This document shows positions 24,066 through 32,075 of a DNA stretch of 38,183 nucleotides, piece after piece. How positions within the stretch are numbered: position 1 is the first letter of the stretch; the number at the start of each line of letters is the position of its first letter. The position numbers and the translations under genes are program-made. The stretch comes from Deltaproteobacteria bacterium (lineage in GTDB: Bacteria > Desulfobacterota > Desulfarculia > Desulfarculales > Desulfarculaceae): positions 1 through 38,183 of the forward strand of contig JAJZPI010000015.1 in NCBI GenBank assembly GCA_021811275.1, written 5' to 3'. The notes beneath the pieces were generated by a model that was not told where the DNA came from, ran no database searches, and saw only the letters and a program-made list of their open reading frames with translations.

Positions 24066-25823
24066 TCAGTTGCCCTTGCTCTCGGCCTGTGCGCCGCTCT
24101 TCAACTTGCCCATGCGTTCCAGGAATTGAGGCGGCGGCAGGAAATCCACCAAACGCATATCCAGTCTCTCCTGGCCTTGTACGTCCAGAAAGACCACGGT
24201 GGGCACCCCCTTGACCTCGTATTGCGCCAATAGGCGTTCATGCACGGGATTGCCCTTTTGGGTCAGGTCCACCTTGACCATCACGAAGCCACGCTCGGCC
24301 TCCCCCACCACCTGCGAGTCGTGGAAGGTGATATCATCCAGCTCCCGGCAGGGAGCGCACCAGTCGGCATAGAAGTCAATGATGACCGGCTTACCGGCCT
24401 GCCGGGCCTCGGCCAGGGCCTGCTCGGAATAATCCCGCCAGGACACCCCCGGCCCCATGAGCAGCCAGGAGCCGGCCAGGTAGGTTGCGATGACGAGGCC
24501 GGCCAACGCCGCGCTCACACGAAGCCACGCGAAGGCTCGGAAGGCGGCGGGGGTGCGGTCCAGCCAGCCCATATGCAGGGCTCCGGCCAGGGCCACGGCG
24601 GCCAGCAACAGGTAGCGGGTGCCGTGGGGCAAGAGCGGCCCCAGGAAGTAGGCCGCCATGCCCAAGAGCACCCAGCCCATGAGCTTGCGCACCCAGACCA
24701 TCCACTCACCCGAGCGGGGCAGAGCCTCCAGCCGGCCGGAGAACATGGCCAGGACGAATAGCGGCAGACCCAGGCCCAGGCTCAGGGTGAAGAAGATGAT
24801 GAACCCCAGCCAGGGACTGCCCAGGCTGGCCACCCAGGTCAAGAGCCCCAGTACAAAAGGCCCCAGGCAGGGCGCGGCCACCACCCCCATAGTCGCCCCC
24901 ATGAAAAGGCTGCCGAAGTAACCGGCGTGGCTCTGGGAGGCGGCGCTGGTGAGCCAATTGGGCGGACGCAGTTCCCAAAGACCGAACATGGACAAGGCGA
25001 AGGCCAGGAGCACCCCGGCCACAGCCACCAAGACTAGGGGGCTTTGCAGGGCCGCTCCCATAAGGCCGCCGGTTAGGGCGGCGAAGACACCCAGCAGGGA
25101 GTTGGTGAGCGCCAAGCCCAGCAGATAGCAAAGGCCATGGGCCAACAGGCCGCCTTGCCCTTGTCCGCTGCGCCCGCCGAAGTAGCTCACGGTGATGGGG
25201 ATCATGGGATAGACGCAAGGCGTAAGGTTCAGGGCCAAGCCCCCCACGAACACCCCAAGCAATGTCCAGAGCATGGCCCAGCCGTAGAGGGGCCGCTCCG
25301 GGGGCGGGGCAGCGCTGGTCGCCAGGCCAGCCGGCGCCGATGCCACAGGCAGACCGGCGGCCTGCCAATCAGGATAACCCTTGGGGTCGCGATATATCTG
25401 TTTGTAGCCCAGAGAGACGGCCACCCGGGCCGCCGAGTCGCTGCGGACTCAGGTAAGGCCCGCTCAGTAGAAGACTATAAATCGGTCCTTGTCCGGCCCC
25501 AGCAGGGCCTCCAGGCTGGCCTTCTTGCGCCAGCGCGACCAGGCCGTGGGCTCCATGGGGAAATTGATCGCGTCCCGGATGTATCCGCTGCGGTATTCCC
25601 AGTCCTGGCGGGTGTCCACCAGGAGCGTTTTTTCCGGCTCGTCGCGTAGGCGCGCGTAAACTTCGTCGGTGGTGATGATCCGGTAGCCGCCGGCCTTGGC
25701 CTCGGCCTGCACGTCATCCCAGGTGGCTTCCTTGGGGGTCACCGCCCGGTTGGTGAACCACAGCGCCCCGGCGGTCACCGTCACCGCCAGCATGGCCAGG
25801 AGTATCCTTTTCCATCCGCTCAT
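24066..25823 (-). CDS. Rhodanese-DsbD fusion selenoprotein candidate with two in-frame TGA codons
   Basis: One continuous frame of 585 residues runs from ATG 25823 (GGAGG upstream) to 24066, interrupted only by TGA at codons 120 and 125. Layout: a membrane anchor (about 5-23); a rhodanese domain (about 35-160) with LLVDTRQDWEYRSGYIRDA and the active-site strand RFIVFY followed by TGA-AGLT-TGA, then SLGYKQIYRDPKGYPDW, the normal rhodanese end; a DsbD/CcdA membrane domain of about eight helices with Cys203 (NLTPCVYP) and Cys319 (AAPCLGP); and a C-terminal thioredoxin domain with WCAPC (488-492). Related rhodaneses carry Cys at the first TGA position. It probably moves electrons across the membrane toward an extracytoplasmic persulfide/selenol site; this is inference. 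Confidence 0.82.
25416..25466 (-). promoter_or_regulatory. SECIS-like hairpin serving one or both TGA codons of the rhodanese-DsbD gene
   Basis: Stem GGCC/GGCC with loop CGGGT and an outer GAC/GTC pair lies downstream of both TGA codons. The loop starts 21 bases after the second TGA and 36 after the first, both inside the spacing known for bacterial SECIS elements. Confidence 0.5.
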
Positions 25824-25900
25824 GGCGCTTCCTCCGTCAGATTGCCGGGCCAGAATCGGCATTGGCTATGAGAAAGCCGAAATTGATGTCTTATATCAGC

Positions 25901-25920
25901 ATATCAACATTGATTGATAT
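25901..25920. promoter_or_regulatory. Candidate ArsR-type operator upstream of the rhodanese-DsbD gene
   Basis: Inverted arms ATATCAA and TTGATAT are separated by six bases, in an AT-rich 139-bp gap, about 78 bp from the ATG. More half-sites of the same kind lie just to its left (25883-25897). The pattern is like known ArsR-family sites. Confidence 0.55.
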
Positions 25921-25962
25921 TGGGCCCAGGACGATTCCCCCGCTCGATGACGAGACAGCCTC

Positions 25963-26448
25963 CTAGGGCTTCCCGGCCTTCTTGAGTTTGGTTAGCAGAA
26001 ATTGCGCACCGGCCGAGGAAATCCCCAAGGCTTGGGCCAAGCGGTCCGCGCCGGCGTCAGGCAGGCCCCGCAGCAAATCGACCGCCTCCCGTTCCAGTTC
26101 TTCCATCCAATCCTCGAAAAGGATCAGGACATCCGGCTCGGCGACCGCTTGCAGTTGCTCCGAGCGGGCCACCCGCTCCACCAGGGTCTGACACATCTTG
26201 GTAGGGTCGACGCCTTCGCCCAGGCACTCGGCCAGTCAGAGATGCACCAGGCTCGAAACCTTGTCCTCGCCCGGCTCCCCGGCCAGACCCATGATTATCT
26301 CGGCCTTTTCGGTCTCATCCAGGTCGGTCAAGACTTCGGCCAAGACACGCTGCAGGGTGCGGGCGGAGGCCAGGGGCCCCAGGCCGGCCAGGGCCTCCAA
26401 AACCCGGGAGCGCGTCCTGGGGTTGGGCGCTTCGCTCACCCCGCTCAC
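25963..26448 (-). CDS. Unknown helical selenoprotein candidate (in-frame TGA at codon 71) coupled to ArsR
   Basis: GTG at 26448 overlaps the arsR stop (GTGA), so translation is coupled. The frame reads 70 codons, a TGA at 26238-26236, then 90 more codons to a normal stop: 161 residues in total. Around the TGA the protein reads SSLVHL-Sec-LAEC, so the selenocysteine would be four residues before Cys75, with Cys86 further on; such a group suggests a redox or metal site. The product is mostly helical, and its end (RLAQALGISSAGAQFLLTKL) resembles a helix-turn-helix. I do not recognise the family. The alternative is two short genes, but the second has no ribosome site. Confidence 0.65.
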
Positions 26449-26798
26449 CGGGCGCTCCTCTTGGCCAGGCCGGCCAGGGCCCGCAACGCCTCAAGCACCT
26501 GGGGGCCGGCCATTTCGTAGAACACGAAGGGGCCCTCGCGTTGCACCTTGAGCAGACCGGCTTGACGCAGTTCCTTGAGGTGGTGGGAAACCAGGGGCTG
26601 GGACAGGCGGAGTTCCTCCACCACCCTGCCCACCGGCTTGCGGCCCTGGGCCAAGGCCAGCAGAATGCGCAGGCGGTTGGGATCGGATAGACCCTTGCCC
26701 ATGGCCGCCAGTCTGGGGAGCAGCCCGCGCAGGTCCTCAAGGGGGCCGTTGGCGTTCAGGCGCGCGCTGCCGGCCGGTATGAAATCGGCTTCCTTCAT
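26445..26798 (-). CDS. ArsR/SmtB-family transcriptional regulator
   Basis: The 117-residue protein has the ArsR winged helix (GLSDPNRLRILLALAQG, then LRLSQPLVSHHLKELRQAGLL and the wing VQREGPFVFYEM). It contains no Cys at all, so it cannot bind arsenite or mercury by the classic Cys pairs; a different ligand, or sensing through the coupled Sec protein, is possible. A palindrome covers the start codon and the bases before it, implying autoregulation. No Shine-Dalgarno precedes the ATG, so the mRNA may be leaderless or the true start slightly later. Tag is divergent. Confidence 0.85.
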   Translation of the reverse strand: MKEADFIPAGSARLNANGPLEDLRGLLPRLAAMGKGLSDPNRLRILLALAQGRKPVGRVVEELRLSQPLVSHHLKELRQAGLLKVQREGPFVFYEMAGPQVLEALRALAGLAKRSAR

Positions 26799-26818
26799 AT
26801 AAATTATTATTTATATGA
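26795..26818. promoter_or_regulatory. Palindromic operator at the arsR start
   Basis: Perfect 10-bp arms TCATATAAAT and ATTTATATGA are separated by TATT. The left arm includes the arsR start codon. It stands out as AT-only DNA in a GC-rich region. Confidence 0.75.
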
Positions 26819-26948
26819 TTGTCCCGTGGTTGTCAACAGGCGGCCGTATGCTGATCCGCGCCGGCGGGCAGGCGCTTGCGATGCCCCTTGTGGTAGCATG
26901 ACCGCGGGAGAGGTCATGGTTAATCGCTGCTGAATAGCGGAGGCGTTT

Positions 26949-27557
26949 ATGGAACCCGACGTGCCAACGGGCCAGGATGTCAAGCGCTGTGCCTGGTCCG
27001 GCAGCGAACCCCTATATCGGCAATACCACGACCGGGAATGGGGGGTGCCGGTCCATGACGACCGCCTGCTGTTCGAGTTCCTGGTTCTGGAGGGCGCCCA
27101 GGCCGGGCTTTCCTGGCTGACCATTCTGCGCAAGCGAACGGCTTACCGAGAGGCCTTCGCCGGCTTTAGGCCAGAGAAGGTCGCCCGTTTCGATTCCGCC
27201 AGAATCGAGAAGCTTCTCGCCAACCCCGGCATAGTCCGGAACCGCCTGAAGATTCAATCGGCCATCACCAACGCCCGCGCCTTCTTGAGGGTCCAGGATG
27301 AGTTCGGTTCTTTCGCATCCTATCAGTGGTCTTTCGTGCGAGGCCGCACCAGGCAGAACGCCTGGCCCAGCATGGGCGCCGTTCCCTCCAGCAGTCCCGA
27401 GGCGGAAGCCCTTAGCCGGGACTTGAAAAAGTGCGGCTTCACCTTCGTAGGCCCCACCATCTGCTATGCCCACATGCAGGCTGTAGGCATGGTCAACGAC
27501 CATACCGTGGACTGCTTTCGCTGGCGCGAATTGGGAGGAGGGCAGGCCTCATCATAA
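26949..27557 (+). CDS. tag: DNA-3-methyladenine glycosylase I
   Basis: The 202-residue protein shows the TagI pattern: RCAWSGSEPLYRQYHDREWG near the start, then LEGAQAGLSWLTILRKR and the zinc-ligand segments near the end (CGFTFVGPTICYAHMQAVGMVNDH). The enzyme removes 3-methyladenine from DNA. The ATG follows CGGAGG. It is divergent from arsR and probably unrelated to the selenoprotein island, though its promoter lies near the arsR operator. Confidence 0.93.
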   Translation: MEPDVPTGQDVKRCAWSGSEPLYRQYHDREWGVPVHDDRLLFEFLVLEGAQAGLSWLTILRKRTAYREAFAGFRPEKVARFDSARIEKLLANPGIVRNRLKIQSAITNARAFLRVQDEFGSFASYQWSFVRGRTRQNAWPSMGAVPSSSPEAEALSRDLKKCGFTFVGPTICYAHMQAVGMVNDHTVDCFRWRELGGGQASS

Positions 27558-27633
27558 ACCACGTCTTCTTCAGCCTGCCTGATATCCATCTTTCGGCAGG
27601 GGACCCGCCGACACTTAGCTTCACGTAAAGTTG

Positions 27634-27726
27634 GAGACCATTGCATGGTGAAACACAAATATAGTCAGTAAAAATTAAACAATAACTCCGGGAGACACGA
27701 TTTGACCATGCAATGGCCGATACGGG
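27634..27726 (+). repeat. TIR-bearing interspersed element, copy 2
   Basis: ATTGCATGGT (27640-27649) and ACCATGCAAT (27705-27714) bound a core that matches copy 1 at 22741 over most positions, for example GAAACACAAATATAG. It lies in the 442-bp gap between tag and the AT-rich gene, which has no other visible gene. Confidence 0.75.
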
Positions 27727-27811
27727 CCAGGGCTCCCCTCTGCCAACAAGTTAGCTTGGGACCCCGGGGATGGCGCGCCAAACTGAGAGTTAACAAGGCG
27801 AGCAATTTTGA

Positions 27812-27874
27812 GGCTTGGCAAAAGTGTGGTTTTGCCAAGCCGACATTGCGCGAGGCAGGACGCCCCGCGCAATG
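27812..27874. repeat. Two adjacent hairpins related to other repeats in the window
   Basis: The first has perfect 12-bp arms (GGCTTGGCAAAA, TTTTGCCAAGCC) with a GTGTGG loop; the 104-bp repeat copies have a similar GCCAAAGCG..GGTTT hairpin. The second has 9-bp arms CATTGCGCG/CGCGCAATG and resembles the terminator stem at 22549. No T-tract follows. Confidence 0.65.
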
Positions 27875-27999
27875 GCCTCAGGCGGTATGGCAGTGCCGAT
27901 CGTTTCGGCGTTAGTTTCAGGCATAATTGACGATAACGCGCACCGGGAGCACGGGGTTAACGGAGCGGAAGGCGCCGGCAAGGCAACCTTGGGGAAAAA

Positions 28000-28908
28000 C
28001 TATTTCTTTCTGATGCCTTTGATTTTGTCCAGGCAATAGAACGATAGCTTCAACGCGCTCGACCCAACCAAATTAACCAACAATAAAACATTCTTGGCAA
28101 GCATCTTTATTAATGGAGAAAAATATTTGCTGGTGTTTTCATTTATGCTTGGCCGCCAATAGGCGATTATTTCAGCAAGCCGGGTCCAAATGATTATTTT
28201 TTGGCCCGTTTGCCTGCCGTCCTGCAAGGCTATCGCGCCGCTAGGGCCGGCATCTGGTATATACTCAATTAGATCGGTGCCATAGGAATAGTAGCTTGTG
28301 CGATTCCAGTTGGGTAGGGTTTCTATTTTCACCAAACGCCGCTTCTTCGCGCCAGGCAGCATTTTTTTGCCGCGGATTGGTCCGATAAATAATATGTCTT
28401 CCAATATTGAGCAGTTGCCTTCACCGATGGTATCCTGCCCCAAAGGAAGCGACCATGAAATCGAACCATCTTTGCCCGTAAATATTTCATAGTTCCCAAG
28501 CTTGAACGAACCACCACCAGAGCCGTGGCCATACCCACCGCCGGTAGAATTGTTTGCGTTTGTCATTGAATTATTGTCAGCAATATTTTTGTTGCCGGCG
28601 CTTGTTGTCCATAACTGCATTTCCTTGGCGGACACCTTGTCCCCGGTATCGCATCTAAAAATATTTGCATGATGGCAATAGTATTTTGTTCTGTTCCATT
28701 GCGGCAGCCTTTGTAGGTTGTCAATAAATTCTCCTATCAAGAAGCCAATGTCTCGATTATCTGCCGGCGCGAAAAACAAAATGCTTCCCTTGATATAACA
28801 TCTGCCTTCCCTGAAAGATCCAAACCCATAGTGGGACTGCCAGAACAAATCACCACTGCTGATTTCGGTTATCATATATTCGTTATGTCTGAAGCCGGTG
28901 GTTTTCAT
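28000..28908 (-). CDS. Hypothetical protein, AT-rich, with internal duplication
   Basis: This 302-residue product is encoded by DNA clearly poorer in GC than the rest, with many A/T third positions, so it was probably acquired. Two similar units occur: one ends LPQWNRTKYYCHHANIF and the other LPNWNRTSYYSYGTDLI, each preceded by a G-x-C-x-I-x-x-x-I-L-F-type stretch. A low-complexity spacer of Asn, Ser and Gly joins them. The C terminus has a hydrophobic, then basic, segment. The start is uncertain: the frame extends to a GTG at 28980 and includes a CPGC pair. No family is recognised. Confidence 0.6.
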   Translation of the reverse strand: MKTTGFRHNEYMITEISSGDLFWQSHYGFGSFREGRCYIKGSILFFAPADNRDIGFLIGEFIDNLQRLPQWNRTKYYCHHANIFRCDTGDKVSAKEMQLWTTSAGNKNIADNNSMTNANNSTGGGYGHGSGGGSFKLGNYEIFTGKDGSISWSLPLGQDTIGEGNCSILEDILFIGPIRGKKMLPGAKKRRLVKIETLPNWNRTSYYSYGTDLIEYIPDAGPSGAIALQDGRQTGQKIIIWTRLAEIIAYWRPSINENTSKYFSPLIKMLAKNVLLLVNLVGSSALKLSFYCLDKIKGIRKK

Positions 28909-29141
28909 GAGGCTCGCAGCCTGGGTTGAACGCGGGTAAGTCCGGCATCCAGGGCACTCGTTGGGTATCGGTGAACCCACTCAATCCAACATAGGCCAAA
29001 AACGCAAGGCGGGTTGGCAAAGCGTAGCCCGGCTTCCAAGTCCCATCCGCCAACCAGTCTTCGCCGGGAGCCCGCGGGGCTCTTTCAAGTGACCAGGCCC
29101 GCGACCCGCTTGGGCTGGCGCGGCATTACCTCTTTTCGGCG

Positions 29142-31616
29142 CTATTTTCTGTCGAGCGCGCTTCTGACCGTGGCCAGCAGGTCCAGGCGCCGGAAGGGTT
29201 TGGCCACGAAACCGGCGGCGCCCGATTCCAGCGAGGCCTTTACCTGGCCGTTGGCCGAATAGCCGCTGGCGATGACCACCTTGGCTTGGGGGTTGTGCGC
29301 CAGGATCTCCTGGAGGCACTTGTGGCCGCCCATGCCCGGCATGCCCAAATCCATCACCACCAAATCTATTTCGCCCTCCTGGGATCGATAAATCTCCAAT
29401 GCCTCTTCGCCGTTGGTGGCGGTGAGCACCCGGTAGCCCATGATCTCCAGGGCGCGGGCGCCCAAATCACGCAGGGCCTGCTCGTCATCGACTAAAAGGA
29501 TGGTTTCCGAGCCCTGGAGCATATGCTCGGGAGGGGCGAAGTCCGAGGGGTGGGCGGGCGTGTCGGCTTCGTACACCGGCAGGTACACCTTGAAGGTGGT
29601 TCCTGAGCCGGGCTCGCTGTAGCAGGCCACATGGCCGCCGTGCGCCTTGACGATACCGTAGACCGTGGAGAGCCCCAGGCCGGTGCCCTTTCCCACGCCC
29701 TTGGTCGTGAAGAAAGGATCGAAAATGTGCTCCAGTATGAGAGGGTCTATGCCCTTGCCCGTATCCGACACCATCAGCAGCACGTAGCGGCCCGTCCGCG
29801 TCTCAAGATGCTCGCGGCCATATTCATCGCCCAAGGCGATGCCCTGGGTTTCGATGACCAGCCGCCCGCCCTCCGGCATGGCGTCGGCGGCATTGGTGGC
29901 CAAGTTCATGAGGACCTGTTCCATCTGGTTGGGATCGGCGTTGACCAGCGCCAGGTCCGGGGCCAGATGGGTCTCTATGGCGATCATCTTGGGCAGGGAG
30001 TGACTTAGCAACTGCAGGGCCTGGCGGATAGACTTGTTGAGGCTTAACGGCCTCATGTCGGGGTCCGCCTTGCGGCTGAAGGTGAGAATCTGCCGGACCA
30101 GCTTGCGGGCCCTGTCGGCCGCCTCGAGCACCTGGGTCAATTCCTCGAAGTTGGGGCTCCCTTCCCGGGCCAATTCCTGGGCCAACTCCGCATAGCCCAT
30201 GATCGCGCCCAGGATGTTGTTGAAGTCGTGGGCGATCCCCCCCGCCAGGGTGCCGATGGCCTCCATCTTCTGGGCCTGGCGGAGTTGGGATTCCAGCTTG
30301 GCCTTTTCCTCCTCGCCACGCTTGCGCTCGGTGACGTCGCGGGCGGAAGCAAAGAGCAGCGTTTGGTCAACGGCCGGGGTGGCCCGCCATTCCAGCCACT
30401 TGTAGCTGCCGTCCTTGCAGCGATAACGGTTGGTGAAGGAAAGAGTGGCTTCGCCGGAGAGCTGCCGCCCCACCTCCTTCTGGGTTGACTCGCGGTCATC
30501 GGGGTGGATCAGATCAAAAAAAGGGGTGGAGAGCATTTCCTGCTCGGAGTAACCAAGCACCTCCCGCCAGGCGGGATTGATTTTTTTGAAATAGCCGTCA
30601 GTCGCGGCGATGCAGGCCAAGTCCGGAATAAGATTGAAAAAGCGTTGCAGATCCTGCTCGGCCTTCTTGCTCGCGGTGATATCGGTGACCATGCCGAACG
30701 ATCCCAAGAAAATTCCCCGCTCATCAAGAAGAGGGGCGGCGCTCACCAGGCCCCAGATTGCCGTCCCGTCCTTGCGCACATAGCGGATCTCGTAAATTTC
30801 GCCATGGCCCTGTCTGCGCTTTTGCATCTGGAGGCCGTAGGCTTCGCGGTCTTCGGGATGAATGAAGTCATCCAGTTTTCGGCCGGTCAGTTCTTGGGGC
30901 GCGTAGCCGAGCATGTCAGCCAGTTTCTGGTTGACGAAGGTCAGGAGGCGGGAATCGTTAATTGCCAGAATTCCTTCATTGGCGGTGTCCACGATGCGGC
31001 GGTATCTCTCCTCGCTCTCCTTCAGCATCCGGTCAGCGGAGATCCGGGCTTCCCGGTCTGATATCAAGAGGCACAGCAACAAGGTGGCCAAGGGGTAGAT
31101 GATGATTACCGGCAAGGCGATGTCCGCCAGCACCCTCCCGGTCATGGCTCCGGGCAAGGCCAAGGTGCACACCAGCATGACCAAGTGCACCAACACCCCG
31201 AAGCCATATAGGTATGGCACTCGCATGGCCTTGGGGTTGTCTCTTTTCCAGAAATAATAGGCCGTGCCCAAGGCGGCGGAAAAGAAGCTGACCAAAACGC
31301 CCATCAAGGCGCCGGCGCCGCCCTGCCAGACGCGGAAAAGGCTGGCCATGAGAAAGGTGATGGCCGCCACCAGGGGCCCGCCGAAGAGAGCGCCCACGCT
31401 TATCACCACCGAGCGGGTGTCAAAAATCACCCCGGGCAGCCAGGTCATGGGGTTGAGCATGACCGTCACGGCCACCGCGCCGAAGAGAATTCCGTTCAGG
31501 ATTTGGCCGATGAGCTTCTTGTCTTCCCAGCGCCGAACCACCTGGATGTAGAGAAAGCTCAAAACGAGCAGCAAAGCCGCGTTGCTTGCCAGTTCGTGTA
31601 AGATTTTCCCGGCCAT
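29142..31616 (-). CDS. Hybrid sensor histidine kinase with 5-TM, two PAS and receiver domains
   Basis: The 824-residue protein has about five or six N-terminal membrane helices of the 5TM-5TMR_LYT kind (about residues 1-185) and two PAS domains (about 200-320 and 325-445, both with the HPxDR motif). A kinase core follows with H-box [12 protein letters not shown] (His463), N-box [19 protein letters not shown] and GKGTGLGLS, then a C-terminal receiver with Asp756 in [12 protein letters not shown]. It senses at or in the membrane and passes phosphate internally. No response regulator gene is adjacent. An unassigned small frame ends 14 bases upstream. Confidence 0.92.
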   Translation of the reverse strand: MAGKILHELASNAALLLVLSFLYIQVVRRWEDKKLIGQILNGILFGAVAVTVMLNPMTWLPGVIFDTRSVVISVGALFGGPLVAAITFLMASLFRVWQGGAGALMGVLVSFFSAALGTAYYFWKRDNPKAMRVPYLYGFGVLVHLVMLVCTLALPGAMTGRVLADIALPVIIIYPLATLLLCLLISDREARISADRMLKESEERYRRIVDTANEGILAINDSRLLTFVNQKLADMLGYAPQELTGRKLDDFIHPEDREAYGLQMQKRRQGHGEIYEIRYVRKDGTAIWGLVSAAPLLDERGIFLGSFGMVTDITASKKAEQDLQRFFNLIPDLACIAATDGYFKKINPAWREVLGYSEQEMLSTPFFDLIHPDDRESTQKEVGRQLSGEATLSFTNRYRCKDGSYKWLEWRATPAVDQTLLFASARDVTERKRGEEEKAKLESQLRQAQKMEAIGTLAGGIAHDFNNILGAIMGYAELAQELAREGSPNFEELTQVLEAADRARKLVRQILTFSRKADPDMRPLSLNKSIRQALQLLSHSLPKMIAIETHLAPDLALVNADPNQMEQVLMNLATNAADAMPEGGRLVIETQGIALGDEYGREHLETRTGRYVLLMVSDTGKGIDPLILEHIFDPFFTTKGVGKGTGLGLSTVYGIVKAHGGHVACYSEPGSGTTFKVYLPVYEADTPAHPSDFAPPEHMLQGSETILLVDDEQALRDLGARALEIMGYRVLTATNGEEALEIYRSQEGEIDLVVMDLGMPGMGGHKCLQEILAHNPQAKVVIASGYSANGQVKASLESGAAGFVAKPFRRLDLLATVRSALDRK

Positions 31617-31629
31617 ACGCGTTTCATCC

Positions 31630-31884
31630 TCAAAGGTTGTGGTCCCAGGGTCGCCAATGATGGCCCTTGATGGGCGTCAGCCGATCCCGGTTGCCAGGTT
31701 GGAACCCCCGGCAGGCCCAAGGCGGCTCTTCGGCCAGCCCCCCCAAGGGCACCGCGCAGCAGGCGGCGATGGCCAAGGCGGGCCGGGATGGCTCGTGGAA
31801 ACACCTGTGGCCATTTTCGCGCCATTGGCTTGGCGGGGTAAAGCTTATTTCACGGAACGGCCAGGAGCGGCGAAGGATTGGCAA
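31630..31884 (-). CDS. Possible small protein upstream of the hybrid kinase
   Basis: An 84-codon frame ends 13 bases before the kinase start, in good position for coupled expression. Its middle is hydrophobic and signal-like (ALAIAACCAVPLGGLAEE), and its end is rich in Trp, His, Arg and Pro. No ribosome site is clear, and the first 30 residues look unlike a signal peptide, so the start is probably wrong or the frame is not a gene. The remaining bases to 32075 show no other gene. Confidence 0.25.
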   Translation of the reverse strand: MPILRRSWPFREISFTPPSQWRENGHRCFHEPSRPALAIAACCAVPLGGLAEEPPWACRGFQPGNRDRLTPIKGHHWRPWDHNL

Positions 31885-32075
31885 GCAGCAAACCCGGTCG
31901 CCAGGCCCGAAGTCAAAGCCGCGCCCCTGTTGGCGCGAGGCGGGGTTGCCGACCTTGGCCCCTGGCGAGGGTTCCCGACCTTCCTTGGGCTAGCCGCCGA
32001 CGGGAGCGCGCCTGGTCGGAGGCCGGCCCAGACTCCCCGACCCGTTTTGGCGGCGGCAGACGGGTGGTGCGCCGC

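Noticed and set aside
25424-25466. A normal stop after the rhodanese half, with DsbD as a separate gene starting at GTG 25424
   Set aside because: No ribosome site precedes that GTG, the rhodanese domain would be cut in its active site, and its typical C-terminal end is found after the TGA codons in the same frame.
23729-26448. Pseudogenes or sequencing errors as the cause of the in-frame TGA codons
   Set aside because: All four interruptions are TGA, none is TAA or TAG, none shifts the frame, and those in the two recognisable folds fall at Cys-like positions; decay would not give this pattern.
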